In this document: piece by piece, positions 7,113-15,791 of the stretch | Numbering within the stretch: position 1 is the stretch's first letter | How the letters are laid out: every line of letters begins with the position of its first letter | Assembly: GCA_964627045.1 (NCBI GenBank) | Contig: CAZVIK010000024.1 | Location: 1 to 31,685, forward strand | Reading direction: 5' to 3' | Source of the DNA: CAZVIK01 sp964627045 | Lineage (GTDB): Bacteria; Acidobacteriota; Terriglobia; Bryobacterales; Bryobacteraceae | Length of the DNA: 31,685 bases | Notes under the pieces: generated by a model | Seen by the model: only the letters and a program-made list of their open reading frames with translations | The model's database searches: none | Told to the model about the DNA's origin: nothing | Program-made: the position numbers and the translations under genes

Positions 7113-8480
7113 TTACACTCCCGTTTCGGCGCTGTGAATTCCTTCTGAATCGTCCATGCCGGCCACGGGCGACCCTCCCCAGTGTGTGGCGCATCGGCGC
7201 CGCTCTCTTCCGAACCGGTCTCCCGGCGTCGAGTAGAACGCCGCCTTCATCCCCGCCGGTGCCTCGCCGCCCTCCCGCAGCAGGTGCAGATGGCGGTATA
7301 GCCTCAGGAATCCCGCCGCCACCTCCGGCCAGTCAAACCCGAGCGCTGTGCGCCGCGCGGCGGCCGTCTTGGCCTCGCGCAATTCCGGTTGGCCGGCAAT
7401 GGCACGGACGGCGGCAGCGAACGCTTCTCCTTCGGCCGGCGCCAGCCAGGCATTGTCCTCATTGGCGAAAGTCGCGATGCCACCGCTGGGCGGCGCGACC
7501 AGCGCGGTGCCCGCGGCCATCGCTTCCAACGGCGCGATGCCGAAGGGTTCGCGTGGGTTCGGGTGCAGAAAGACGTCGCTGTTGGCGTGCAGGACGGCCA
7601 GCGCCTCCCGTTCGCGAACATGCCCGAGGAAGTGCACCCTCCCGGGCCCCAATTCAGCGGCATCCCGTTCCAACTGCGCGCGCAACGGGCCGTCTCCGGC
7701 GATCAGCAGCCGGAATCGCTCCTCCGGCAAGTTCCGCAGGCACTCCAACAGCAGTTCCGGGTTTTTCTCCGGCGCCAGCCGGCCCGCGTAGAGCAGCACG
7801 AAAGCGCCGTCCGGCCAGCCGCACTCGGCCAACAACCGAGCCCTGGCCTCCGGTATCCGCCGCGCACCGCCAAATATCCCGGCATCCACGCCCATCGGCC
7901 TGATCCACACCCCCCGGCGGACCGCATGCCCGCGCCCCGCCAGTTCCAGCTCGCCGGCGACGTACCGGGACACCGCCACGTGGTGGTCGCACATCGCGAA
8001 GTAGAACCACTTCATGTAGGCGCGGCACAGCCCGCGCGCCGCGGCGTGTCCGCTCAGGTAGGCCGCCACGTTGTCGTCCATTCGTTCGCAGCTCAATCCG
8101 ACAACCGTCGGCCGCCCGGCACCGCGCGGCAAGCCTTGCCGCAGCAGTCCCGCCAGCCACGGCAGCGTGTACTTGTCGCACACCTCCACCAGGAGCGGCC
8201 GCTCGCGGCGCAAGATCTCCGCGATTCGCCCTCGCGGCAGCAAGTACCCCATCGGACCCAGGAGCCTGTAGCCTCCGCTGAGCGGTGCCGGGCACGCCCT
8301 CACCCGGTAGACGCGGACTCCCTCGGACCAATCCTCGACGGCGTCCGCCGCCGCCGGAACAACCAGCGTCATCGCCTGCCGCTCCGCTGTAGCGGCCGCC
8401 AGCAACGCGCGATAGAACGTCGCAATCCCGCCCGAAGTGTCATGCCAGGCGTTGGTGATGTGCAGGGACTTGAACGCCAT
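7113..8480 (-). CDS. Glycosyltransferase family 4 (GT-B)
   Basis: A 455-residue GT-B glycosyltransferase. It starts with SLHITNAWHDTSGGIATFYR, a glycine-rich acceptor-side loop typical of GT4. The donor half shows LLYAGRLAPEKNPELLLECL, LIAGDGPLR, VHFLGHV and the E-x7-E motif in NPREPFGIAPLEAMAAG, followed by PPSGGI. About 50 residues after the last recognisable helix (GMKAAFYSTPGDRF to the end) form a charged tail outside the usual fold. The start ATG 8480 has AGGA a few bases upstream and lies 14 bases after the Tat-exported protein. It is a distinct paralogue of the GT4 at the end of the operon and may add a second sugar. Confidence 0.9.
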   Translation of the reverse strand: MAFKSLHITNAWHDTSGGIATFYRALLAAATAERQAMTLVVPAAADAVEDWSEGVRVYRVRACPAPLSGGYRLLGPMGYLLPRGRIAEILRRERPLLVEVCDKYTLPWLAGLLRQGLPRGAGRPTVVGLSCERMDDNVAAYLSGHAAARGLCRAYMKWFYFAMCDHHVAVSRYVAGELELAGRGHAVRRGVWIRPMGVDAGIFGGARRIPEARARLLAECGWPDGAFVLLYAGRLAPEKNPELLLECLRNLPEERFRLLIAGDGPLRAQLERDAAELGPGRVHFLGHVREREALAVLHANSDVFLHPNPREPFGIAPLEAMAAGTALVAPPSGGIATFANEDNAWLAPAEGEAFAAAVRAIAGQPELREAKTAAARRTALGFDWPEVAAGFLRLYRHLHLLREGGEAPAGMKAAFYSTPGDRFGRERRRCATHWGGSPVAGMDDSEGIHSAETGV

Positions 8481-8494
8481 GAAAAAGATCCTGT

Positions 8495-9409
8495 CTACGG
8501 CGTGGCGCGAGCCGGTTCCGCTTCGAATGACAGGCGCATGAATGACCGGGCGCGGTACTCGAAACGGATCGGAAGCGCCTCGCGCCCTGCTTCGATCCAG
8601 AGCTTGAACTCAGTTCGCGACCCGCGTTCCAAGTTGACAATCGCGCCCTGCACACGCTCCACCGGCGCGCCCGCAGCAGCGAGGCCGCGTTCGGCGAATC
8701 GGTCCGCCGCTGTGCGGTCCGGGTACTTGCGCGTATGCAGCGCATACCGCGCTCCGTTGTAATGGAAGGCCCCCTCGCGCTCCCGGACGGGGTCGGACAC
8801 CGCTTGGCGCAGCTCGTATAGAAACGTGGATGGCCGGCCGCCGCGCCCCTCGTGAACCGTTACGCCGCCCGAGGCGCCGCCGGAGAACAAGGTGCGCACC
8901 ACGCCCGCCAGCGAGGCGGCGTCTTGCCAGCGTACCGGCTCGGAAAGGCCGGCGCGCAAGACCCGGCTTTGGTGGCGCCCGCCGGCGGAAGAACCTTGAA
9001 TCGCCGCAACCGCCGGGCGGGCCGGCGCCGAATGGAGCGCCCGTTTCGCTTCATTCACGTTGGTCTCGGGAGAATCGGTCATCAGCCCCACGTACTCGGC
9101 GTGGACCGGCGTTCCGCCTTCGCACTCCACGTCTTCTTCCAAGAATCCGAACCGGTCGAGACCGGCGGCGCGTTCCGGTGCCGAGCCAGCGGCGAAGCGA
9201 ATGGTAACGCGCGTCAAGGACCCTTCGGAGCGCTCCTGCACCGACACCTGCGCTCCACCCACCCCGCGCCGCGAGTACAGCGGCACGCCCAGCGGGAGCA
9301 GCGTGGCGTCGGCCCGGTAGCGGCGGTCCGCGCCTGTCGAAGCCCGGGCCGGAAGCGCCGCAGTGGCAAGTCCCGCCGAAAGGAAGCGCCGCCTGTTCCA
9401 GATCGTCAT
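8495..9409 (-). CDS. Tat-exported protein, DUF3108-like
   Basis: A 304-residue exported protein of unknown function. The start is ATG 9409, overlapping the preceding stop as ATGA, with GGTGGG upstream. It places a twin-arginine signal at the very N-terminus: NRRRFLSAGLATAALPARAS. The mature part looks mostly beta-stranded, including RRYRADATLLPLGVPLYSR, a central FLYELRQA segment and a final LPIRFEYRARSFMRLSFEAE-like strand pair. I associate that layout with DUF3108-type envelope proteins of beta-sandwich fold; this is a resemblance, not a firm match. As part of the operon with two glycosyltransferases it may bind or present a lipid or glycan in the periplasm. Confidence 0.6.
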   Translation of the reverse strand: MTIWNRRRFLSAGLATAALPARASTGADRRYRADATLLPLGVPLYSRRGVGGAQVSVQERSEGSLTRVTIRFAAGSAPERAAGLDRFGFLEEDVECEGGTPVHAEYVGLMTDSPETNVNEAKRALHSAPARPAVAAIQGSSAGGRHQSRVLRAGLSEPVRWQDAASLAGVVRTLFSGGASGGVTVHEGRGGRPSTFLYELRQAVSDPVREREGAFHYNGARYALHTRKYPDRTAADRFAERGLAAAGAPVERVQGAIVNLERGSRTEFKLWIEAGREALPIRFEYRARSFMRLSFEAEPARATP

Positions 9410-10047
9410 GGTCCCACCTTCGCCGCCAGCGCGCTGCGAGAAAGAAGGGCCGCCAGCGACCTCGGCCCAGCCAGCAGAAATCCGGCGATCAGGCGCGGGA
9501 TGGCGCGCAGGTCGCCGGCAAGAGTTCCTGCGCCCGCTCCCACCAGCAGCGCGCCGCGCCGCATCGCATACAAGTTGAACGTCGTCGAAACCGCCGTGAA
9601 GCCGGCCGACGCCGCGATGCTCGCCAGCAGGTTCGGCGTTCCGCGCCACCAGTGCAACGCCAGTTCAAGGCTGTGCGCCACCAGCGGCAGAAGCACCATC
9701 ACCGCCATCGTCCCCTTCCAGCGCGGCTCGACCCTCCGGAACGACTGCGTGACCGCCCCGTAGAACCCGGCCGTCGCCGAGCGGTAGAGGAACTCGGCCG
9801 CCGCCGCCCCCACCGCCGCCCGCCAACCCGCGCCCGTGTTCGCCGCCAGGAACACCGTCCCCCGGAACGCCGAACTAAACAACGACGCCTTCCAGTTCCA
9901 GCGAAGGAGCAGCAGTTCTCGCGGCATGCGCGCCAAACTGCGCAACACGCCGGCGACCGTGGTCTCGCACCCGGCATCGGCGGGTCCCGCTGGCCGCCGG
10001 CTCGTTGGAATCGCTCTGTTCACACCGGCAGAATAGCCTTCGCGCAT
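9406..10047 (-). CDS. Small integral membrane protein of unknown function
   Basis: I do not recognise this 213-residue protein. A cationic N-terminal segment is followed by an amphipathic LARMPRELLLLRWNWK stretch, then hydrophobic segments around VFLAANTGAGWRAAVGAAAA, TMAVMVLLPLVAHSLELAL and LLASIAASAGFTAV, and a C-terminal IAGFLLAGPRSLAALLSR. That suggests three or four membrane passes. The frame is open to 10128, but I choose ATG 10047 as the start because the upstream residues are Arg/Pro-rich with no ribosome site; certainty about the start is low. Head gene of the minus-strand glycosylation operon, coupled to the Tat-exported protein by ATGA and divergent from the arsR-hyf operon. Confidence 0.6.
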   Translation of the reverse strand: MREGYSAGVNRAIPTSRRPAGPADAGCETTVAGVLRSLARMPRELLLLRWNWKASLFSSAFRGTVFLAANTGAGWRAAVGAAAAEFLYRSATAGFYGAVTQSFRRVEPRWKGTMAVMVLLPLVAHSLELALHWWRGTPNLLASIAASAGFTAVSTTFNLYAMRRGALLVGAGAGTLAGDLRAIPRLIAGFLLAGPRSLAALLSRSALAAKVGP

Positions 10048-10202
10048 GACGCCACGGTGACGGAACGGTGACTTTCGCCGCACAAACGCCGGCCGGGGCG
10101 ACGCCTCTATCGTGATGCCGCGCTCCAAGCCCGTTCAGCCCGCACACCGCTGCCGATCCCTTCGTCCCGGCCTATTGGGCCGACTGCCGCGCTATGTAGC
10201 AG

Positions 10203-10237
10203 TTGCGAATGTTCCAGAAGTCGAATATTCTAATATT
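10203..10237 (+). promoter_or_regulatory. Sigma-70-type promoter for the arsR-like gene
   Basis: TTGCGA (10203-10208), exact 17-base spacer, TATTCT (10226-10231). Initiation 6-7 bases further would fall at about 10237-10239, on the GTG that I take as the arsR start. No Shine-Dalgarno sequence precedes that GTG, so the transcript is predicted to be leaderless. Confidence 0.6.
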
Positions 10238-10238
10238 G
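10223..10238. promoter_or_regulatory. Candidate ArsR-family operator
   Basis: AATATT (10224-10229) and AATATT (10232-10237) are separated by CT. Because each half is self-complementary they form both a direct and an inverted repeat, AT-rich in an otherwise GC-rich region. The block overlaps the -10 element and the start codon, the usual place for autorepression by ArsR-type regulators. No binding evidence exists beyond position and symmetry. Confidence 0.4.
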
Positions 10239-10576
10239 TGCAGAGCCTGCTGCGGTCTTACAAAGCCAACGTGTTTCAGGCGCTCTCCCACCCCACGCGC
10301 ATCGCCATTGTCGAAGCCCTTCGCGACGGCGAACTTCCCGCCGGTACAATCCAGGAACGAGTCGGCATCGAGCAGGCCAATCTCTCCCAGCACCTGGGAA
10401 TCTTGCGCAGCCGCCAACTCGTAGCGAATCGCAAGGAGGGCAACCAGGTCTTCTACTAGCTCCGGAACCCAGTCCTTACCGAAGTCCTAGATATCATGCG
10501 CCGCTACTTCCAGGCCAACCTTTCCGAAGCGGTCCAGATGTTGGGCGAGATTCAATCTGAGTCGGCCGGCCGATGA
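10238..10576 (+). pseudogene. ArsR-family winged-helix regulator with an in-frame TAG
   Basis: A 112-codon frame with one internal stop, TAG at 10457-10459 (codon 74). Before it lies the complete winged helix: KANVFQALSHPTRIAIVEAL, recognition region EQANLSQHLGILRSRQLV and the wing ANRKEGNQVFY. After it the same frame continues for 38 codons (RNPVLTEVLDIMRRYFQANL and onward) to a TGA at 10574. That is the expected dimerisation helix, so no frameshift is involved. The stop occupies a site that is Ser (FYSLRDPVL) in relatives I recall, consistent with TCG changed to TAG. There are no metal-binding cysteines, so this is not an arsenic or cadmium sensor. It precedes hyfB by 48 bases and probably controlled the hyf genes. 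It may be a pseudogene, a readthrough case or a base-call error. Confidence 0.75.
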
Positions 10577-10624
10577 GCTTGGATCGAGCAGGCGCGTTGC
10601 CACCGGGCATCTGGAAAGGCGCCC

Positions 10625-12661
10625 ATGCCGGCTGACCTCCTGTTCAACGCCGGATTGGCCGCCTATCTGGCGGGTGCGCTCGCGGGGTTGGTCTTTCTGC
10701 GCCGTCCGGGGCCGGCCCGTTGGTTGTCTTTCGGCGCGGCGCTGGCTGGCGCGTTGCTGGAAATCGCCGCCTCCGCCTCGGCTCTGGTCCAGGGCTCGGC
10801 GGCCGCCTGGAACCTGCCCTGCGGCCTCCCGATGTTCATCTGGACCGTGCGCCTGGACCCGCTCTCCGCCTTTTTCGGCCTGGCGCTAGGACTGCTGTCG
10901 GCGGCCGTCTCCATCTACTCCTTCGGATACCTTCGCCCGGCCGGGAATGCCCGCGGGGCCGGGTTGCTCGGCTTCTTCTACAACGTCCTGCTGCTGAGCC
11001 TGGCTCTGGTCTTTACCGCGTCCAACGCCTTCTTCTTCCTGTTGGCCTGGGAGGTGATGGCGCTCGCGGCCTACTGCCTGGTCAGTTTCCGGCACGAAGA
11101 CGACGAGACGAGGCGGGCCGGAACGCTGTTCCTCATCATGTCCCACGCGGGCACCGGAATGCTGCTCATCGCCTTCCTGACGCTAGGAAACATTGCGGGC
11201 GGCCTGGAGTTTTCCGGGTTCCATCTGCTGGTCTCCGCCCTATCTCCGTCGCTTCAGGCCGCCGTCCTGCTGTTGTTTTTCCTGGGATTCGGCGTGAAGG
11301 CCGGGATCGTCCCGCTGCACGTGTGGTTGCCCGCCGCGCATCCAGTAGCTCCCGGCAACGTCTCCGCGCTCATGTCCGGCATCGTCATCAAGGCAGGCAT
11401 CTACGGCATGGCGCGTGTCTTCTTCGACTTCGCCGGCGTGCCGCCGCTCTGGGCCGGCAGTCTGGTTCTGGCCACGGGCGTCGCCTCCGGCCTGATTGGC
11501 GTCCTATACGCGCTTATGGAGCACGACCTGAAGCGCCTGCTCGCCTACCACAGCATCGAGAACATTGGGATCATCCTGACCGGCTTCGGCGCCGCCCTCA
11601 TGTTCCGCTCCCTGGGACATCCCGGCCTGGCCGCCGTCGCCCTGATCGCCGGCCTCTATCACACACTGAACCACGCCATCTTCAAGTGCCTCCTGTTCCT
11701 CGGCGCGGGCGCGGTCATGCAGGCCGCACGCACGCGCAACATGGAGAAGATGGGCGGTCTCATCCGCCGCCTTCCGGTGACCGCATTCTGTTTTCTGGTG
11801 GGTGCCATTGCCATTTCCGGACTGCCGCCGTTGAACGGCTTCGTTAGCGAGTGGCTCACTTACCAGGCGCTCCTGGCGGGCTTCGGCAGCACCCAGAGCC
11901 TCACCCGGTTGATGTTCCCGCTGGCCGGCGCGCTGCTTGCACTCACCGCGGCGCTGGCCGCCGCCTGCTTTGTGAAGGCGTTCGGTATCGCCTTCCTGGC
12001 GCTCCCGCGCAGCGAGGAGGCCGCCGGAGCCCAAGAGGTCTCGCTGTCCATGCGCGCCGGGATGGCGATTCTCGCCGTCCTCTGCGTGGCGCTCGGCCTC
12101 GGCGCCGTCTGGTTCCTTCCGGTGTTCGATCCCATCACGCAACAAGCCATGGGCGTGCGCGTGAGTTCCGCGCTGGTGACCGCCAACGGCCTAGCCCTTT
12201 CGGCCGGTTCGGCGCGCGGCGGCACCGTATCGACAGCGGGCATCGCCGCCGTACTGGTGTTGCTCGGAGCGGTTCCCGCCTTGCTCTGGGTCCTGTGGGG
12301 ACGCGGCGCCCCGCGGCGCACCGGCCCCACTTGGGATTGCGGGCTCCCCGGCCTCACCGCCGAAAACGAATTCACCGCCACGGCCTTTTCCAAAGCCCTG
12401 CGGATGATCTTTTCCGCCCTCTTCCGCCCGCGGCGGGAGATTCAGGCGGAATATGACGTGTCGCCCTACTACCCAACGGCCATCCGTTTCGAAAGCGAGA
12501 TCGAACCCAGCTTTGAGAAGCGCCTCTACGACCCGCTCAAGCAGCGCGTCATGGCTGCGGCCGATCGCATGCGCGCCGTGCAGGCCGGCAGCATTCACGC
12601 TTACCTGGCCTACATCTTCGTGGCACTCGTTCTTTTGTTGTTGCTCGGAGCGCGCGGATGA
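10625..12661 (+). CDS. hyfB: HyfB/HycC-like antiporter subunit of an Ehr membrane complex
   Basis: A 678-residue integral membrane protein of the Mrp-antiporter/NuoL-M-N family, close to the length of E. coli HyfB. It would form a proton- or sodium-translocating module. Landmarks: the conserved membrane Glu in LLAWEVMALAAY (near residue 145), the FGVKAGIVPLHVWLPAAHP segment with its conserved Lys and His (near 225), the following VSALMSGIVIKAGIYGMAR, the helix-breaking LKRLLAYHSIENIGI and the late ISGLPPLNGFVSEW. The C-terminal extension after residue 580 carries a charged loop (FRPRREIQAEYDVSPYYP) and a last transmembrane helix, as in HyfB/HycC. GGAAAGG lies ahead of ATG 10625. Its TGA overlaps the hyfC ATG. 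Confidence 0.9.
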   Translation: MPADLLFNAGLAAYLAGALAGLVFLRRPGPARWLSFGAALAGALLEIAASASALVQGSAAAWNLPCGLPMFIWTVRLDPLSAFFGLALGLLSAAVSIYSFGYLRPAGNARGAGLLGFFYNVLLLSLALVFTASNAFFFLLAWEVMALAAYCLVSFRHEDDETRRAGTLFLIMSHAGTGMLLIAFLTLGNIAGGLEFSGFHLLVSALSPSLQAAVLLLFFLGFGVKAGIVPLHVWLPAAHPVAPGNVSALMSGIVIKAGIYGMARVFFDFAGVPPLWAGSLVLATGVASGLIGVLYALMEHDLKRLLAYHSIENIGIILTGFGAALMFRSLGHPGLAAVALIAGLYHTLNHAIFKCLLFLGAGAVMQAARTRNMEKMGGLIRRLPVTAFCFLVGAIAISGLPPLNGFVSEWLTYQALLAGFGSTQSLTRLMFPLAGALLALTAALAAACFVKAFGIAFLALPRSEEAAGAQEVSLSMRAGMAILAVLCVALGLGAVWFLPVFDPITQQAMGVRVSSALVTANGLALSAGSARGGTVSTAGIAAVLVLLGAVPALLWVLWGRGAPRRTGPTWDCGLPGLTAENEFTATAFSKALRMIFSALFRPRREIQAEYDVSPYYPTAIRFESEIEPSFEKRLYDPLKQRVMAAADRMRAVQAGSIHAYLAYIFVALVLLLLLGARG

Positions 12662-13599
12662 GCGAACGAATTCTCATGGTGCTCGTCCAGTTGATGCTGC
12701 TACTTGGGCTTTCGCCCTTCGTCACCGGCTTCATCCGCCTGTTGAAGGCGCGCTTCCAGACCCGCCGCGGCCCCGGCCTCTTCCAGCCCTACCGCGACCT
12801 GTACAAGCTCCTGCACAAGGGGATGGTGATCCCCGACCCGGCCTCCTGGTTGTTCTCCGCCACTCCTTACGTGTTGTTTTCGACGGCGCTTCTGGCCGGC
12901 CTGATGGTCCCGATGATTTCGACCACCGCGCCGCTCGGCTTATTCGGCGGCGTTCTGGCTCTGGTCTACCTGCTCGGCCTGGGCCGTTTTTTTCTGGCTT
13001 TGGGCGGGCTCGACACGGGCAGTTCGTTCGGCGGTTTGGGCAGCAGCCGGGAAATGACCATCTCCGCGCTGGCCGAGCCGGCCATGATGCTGGCCATCTT
13101 CACCGCGGCCATCGGCGCCAACTCCACCAGCCTTTCGGAAGTGGCCCGGGTGGCCGTCGGCCAGACGTGGCGTTTTCTCGCGCCGTCGCAGATGCTGGCC
13201 TTCGCCGCGCTGTTTGTCGTCCTCATCGCGGAGACCGGGCGAATTCCCGTCGATAACCCGGCCACGCACCTGGAACTCACCATGATCCACGAGGCAATGA
13301 TCCTCGAATACTCCGGAACGTACCTGGCTCTCATCGAATGGGCCGCCTCCATCAAGCAACTTCTTTTGATGACGCTGCTCATCAACGTCTTCTGGCCGTT
13401 CGGGCTGCAAGGCGGCTGGTCGTTGGCAGGCGTGGCCGTGAGTCTGGGATACCTTCTCGTGAAGCTCGCTGTGCTGTGCGTGGGCGTCGTATTGGTGGAG
13501 ACCACCAACGCCAAACTGCGTCTGTTCCGCGTTCCCGAGCTTCTGGCGGCGGCCTTCACGCTCGGCGCGCTGGCCCTGGTCTCGACGTTCTTGTTCTAG
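12658..13599 (+). CDS. hyfC: HyfC/HycD-like subunit (NuoH family) of an Ehr complex
   Basis: A 313-residue membrane subunit homologous to NuoH, which joins the peripheral electron-transfer arm to the ion-pumping membrane arm. The cytoplasmic loop RRGPGLFQPYRDLYKLLHKG near residue 38 and the second conserved loop ETGRIPVDNPATHLELTMIH near residue 198 (with its acidic residues) are both intact. These are the parts that contact the Fe-S and large subunits. About eight transmembrane segments are apparent. The start ATG 12658 overlaps the hyfB stop (ATGA), so expression is coupled; hyfE follows after six bases. Confidence 0.92.
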   Translation: MSERILMVLVQLMLLLGLSPFVTGFIRLLKARFQTRRGPGLFQPYRDLYKLLHKGMVIPDPASWLFSATPYVLFSTALLAGLMVPMISTTAPLGLFGGVLALVYLLGLGRFFLALGGLDTGSSFGGLGSSREMTISALAEPAMMLAIFTAAIGANSTSLSEVARVAVGQTWRFLAPSQMLAFAALFVVLIAETGRIPVDNPATHLELTMIHEAMILEYSGTYLALIEWAASIKQLLLMTLLINVFWPFGLQGGWSLAGVAVSLGYLLVKLAVLCVGVVLVETTNAKLRLFRVPELLAAAFTLGALALVSTFLF

Positions 13600-13605
13600 C
13601 GGCCT

Positions 13606-14292
13606 ATGGACATTCTTCACAACCCGGAGTTCGGCAACCGGATCGTGACGCTCATGGCGGCGCTCGTGCTAGTGCTGCAGATCCTCATGGCGGCGCAGCG
13701 CTGGCTGGTGTCCAACATCCGGATCTTCGGCGCGCAGTCGTTTCTTCTGGCCGCCATCGCCGGAACCATCGCCGTGTTCAACCGCGCGCCGCACATCCTG
13801 ATCGCCGCCATCCTAACCCTGCTTGTGAAAGCGATCCTCGTCCCCGTGCTGCTGGAACGCCTGGTGGACCGCATCGAGATCCGCCAGGAGATCGAACCCT
13901 TCGTGAACATCCCGCTCTCGGTGCTCATCTGCGGCGGCCTCACGCTGCTCGGCTACGTGGTCGCCGAGTCCTTCTACCATCCCGAGCGGACCACCGGCGC
14001 CGCGGCCCTCGGTCACAACACGCTGGCGGTCGCGGTTTCCTTGTTCCTGATCGGCTTCTTCATGATGATCAACCGCCGCAAGGCGCTGACGCAGGTTCTG
14101 GCGCTGCTCTCGCTCGAAAACGGCCTCTTTCTGGCGGCCATCTCGCTTACCTACGGCATGCCCCTTATCGTCGAGTTGGGCGTGTTCTTCGACGTGCTGG
14201 TGGCGGTGATGGTGCTCGGCATCCTGGTGTACCGCATACGGGAGAGCTTCGAATCGATGGACGTAAGCAAGATGCGGAGGCTGCGGGGCTAG
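13606..14292 (+). CDS. hyfE: HyfE-like membrane subunit of an Ehr complex
   Basis: A 228-residue integral membrane protein matching HyfE (216 residues in E. coli), the subunit that is NuoK-like in its C-terminal part. Six or seven hydrophobic segments are visible, with a central basic/acidic loop (LLERLVDRIEIRQEIEPFVN) and a late FFMMINRRKALTQVLALLSL segment followed by ENGLFL, the NuoK-like region with its membrane Glu. HyfE is present in hydrogenase-4 type complexes and absent from hydrogenase-3, so it places this operon with the Hyf/Ehr group. The TAG stop is eight bases upstream of hyfF. Confidence 0.88.
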   Translation: MDILHNPEFGNRIVTLMAALVLVLQILMAAQRWLVSNIRIFGAQSFLLAAIAGTIAVFNRAPHILIAAILTLLVKAILVPVLLERLVDRIEIRQEIEPFVNIPLSVLICGGLTLLGYVVAESFYHPERTTGAAALGHNTLAVAVSLFLIGFFMMINRRKALTQVLALLSLENGLFLAAISLTYGMPLIVELGVFFDVLVAVMVLGILVYRIRESFESMDVSKMRRLRG

Positions 14293-14300
14293 ACCGTACC

Positions 14301-15791
14301 ATGATTCTCGCCGCCATACTCTCGGTTCCGCTGGCCGCCGGGCTGGTCGCGTTTCTCACGCGGCGGCGGCGCTCCATGGAGACGGTAAATCTGATCTGCG
14401 CCGCCGTCACCTTCGTCCTAGCCCTCACACTCGCCGGCCGTGTGCTTGCGGGCGGGCCCGTCTCCCTGTGGAACGACTTCCTCTACGCTGACCACTTGAG
14501 CGCCCTCGTCATCCTGCTGACAGCATCCGTAGCCCTTCCCTGCGCCGTATACACGGTCGGCTACCTGCGCGACGAGGAGGCCGGCGGCGCACTCGGTGGA
14601 GAAGAGGGTGGCGGCACTCTCACCATGCTGCGGCGCTACTACGCACTTACCCCGCTGTTTCTGTTTTCGATGCTGCTGATGACGCTGGCCAACAACCTCG
14701 GCGTGATGTGGGTGGCCATCGAAGCCACCACCCTCACCTCGGTCTTTCTGGTTGCCTTCTACGGGAAAGCCACGTCGCTCGAGGCAGCCTGGAAGTACGC
14801 CATCATCGGCGGCGTCGGCCTGTCGATGGCCTTGTTTGGGACAATCCTCACCTACTACTCCGGGCGCACGCTCGGCGGCGCGGACACCCTGGCCGGGCTG
14901 AATTGGTCCTTCCTGGCGGAGCGCGCGGCGCAGTTGGATCAGACCACGCTGCGGTTGGCGTTCATTCTAGCCTTGCTAGGCTATGGCACCAAGGCCGGTC
15001 TGGCTCCCATGCACACCTGGAAGCCTGACGCCTACGGCGAGGCGCCGGTGCCCGCCGCGGCGATTCTCTCGACGGCGATGCTCAACTGCGCGTTGTACGG
15101 GCTGGTGCGGTTCTATGTTCTCACCAGCCGCGCGCTGGGCCCAGAATTCCCCGGCGGCCTGCTATTGCTGTTCGGCATGCTCTCCATGGGCATTTCGGTG
15201 CCGTTCGTGCTAATCCAGAAGAACTACCGCCGCCTGCTCGCCTACCACACGATCGACCACGCGGGCATCATGGCCACGGCTTTGGGCATCGGCGGCAAAC
15301 TGGGCGCGCTGGCGCTAATGCTGCACATGACGTTTCACACCGTCGCCAAGTCTCTGCTGTTTCTGTGCGCCGGTAACGTCTCGCAGCACTTCCGGACGGA
15401 TCTGTTCCGCAGGATCGGAGGCGGGGTCGTCCGCGTGATGCCGTTCACCGGAACGGTGTTCCTCATGGCGATGCTGGCCATCATCGGGATGCCGCCGTTC
15501 AGCTTGTTTCAGAGCGAATTCCTGATTGTGCAGGCGGGCCTGGCGGGCGGGCACACGCTCCAGAGCGTTCTGTTCATCCTGTTTGGAACCGGAGTCTTCG
15601 CGGGCGCGCTGCTGCATGTGGGCGGCTTGGTCCTCGGCCCGAGCGAAGTGTCCGCGCCCGCCGCCCCGCGCCCCTGGCAAACCGCGGCCGTTCTGTCTTT
15701 GGCCGTCGTGCTGGTTGTGATCGGCTTCTGGCTGCCCGCGCCGTTGTTGGACCTGATTCGCGGTGCGGCGCGCGTGGTGGGGGGGGAATGA
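14301..15791 (+). CDS. hyfF: HyfF-like antiporter subunit of an Ehr complex
   Basis: A second Mrp-antiporter/NuoN-like subunit of 496 residues from ATG 14301. The same frame is open far upstream, but that part overlaps hyfE and hyfC. It has the membrane Glu in MWVAIEATTLTSVFLVAFY, the GYGTKAGLAPMHTWKPDAYG loop with conserved Lys and His, the NYRRLLAYHTIDHAGIMA break and a MPPFSLFQSEF late loop. HWLP of HyfB is replaced here by HTWKPDAYGEAP, which is characteristic of HyfF. An insertion of Gly/Glu (LRDEEAGGALGGEEGGG, about residues 90-107) lies in a loop. With HyfB it gives the complex two antiporter-like channels. The TGA overlaps the hyfG start. Confidence 0.9.
   Translation: MILAAILSVPLAAGLVAFLTRRRRSMETVNLICAAVTFVLALTLAGRVLAGGPVSLWNDFLYADHLSALVILLTASVALPCAVYTVGYLRDEEAGGALGGEEGGGTLTMLRRYYALTPLFLFSMLLMTLANNLGVMWVAIEATTLTSVFLVAFYGKATSLEAAWKYAIIGGVGLSMALFGTILTYYSGRTLGGADTLAGLNWSFLAERAAQLDQTTLRLAFILALLGYGTKAGLAPMHTWKPDAYGEAPVPAAAILSTAMLNCALYGLVRFYVLTSRALGPEFPGGLLLLFGMLSMGISVPFVLIQKNYRRLLAYHTIDHAGIMATALGIGGKLGALALMLHMTFHTVAKSLLFLCAGNVSQHFRTDLFRRIGGGVVRVMPFTGTVFLMAMLAIIGMPPFSLFQSEFLIVQAGLAGGHTLQSVLFILFGTGVFAGALLHVGGLVLGPSEVSAPAAPRPWQTAAVLSLAVVLVVIGFWLPAPLLDLIRGAARVVGGE

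Noticed and set aside
7389..8762. 457-residue open frame on the plus strand opposite the second GT4 gene
   Set aside because: Shadow of a clear glycosyltransferase; no recognisable domain.
10457..10459. Programmed amber recoding, such as pyrrolysine or selenocysteine-like readthrough
   Set aside because: The site aligns with a surface Ser, no recoding signal or special tRNA is seen, and another stop type (TAA) breaks a second gene; mutation or base error is simpler.
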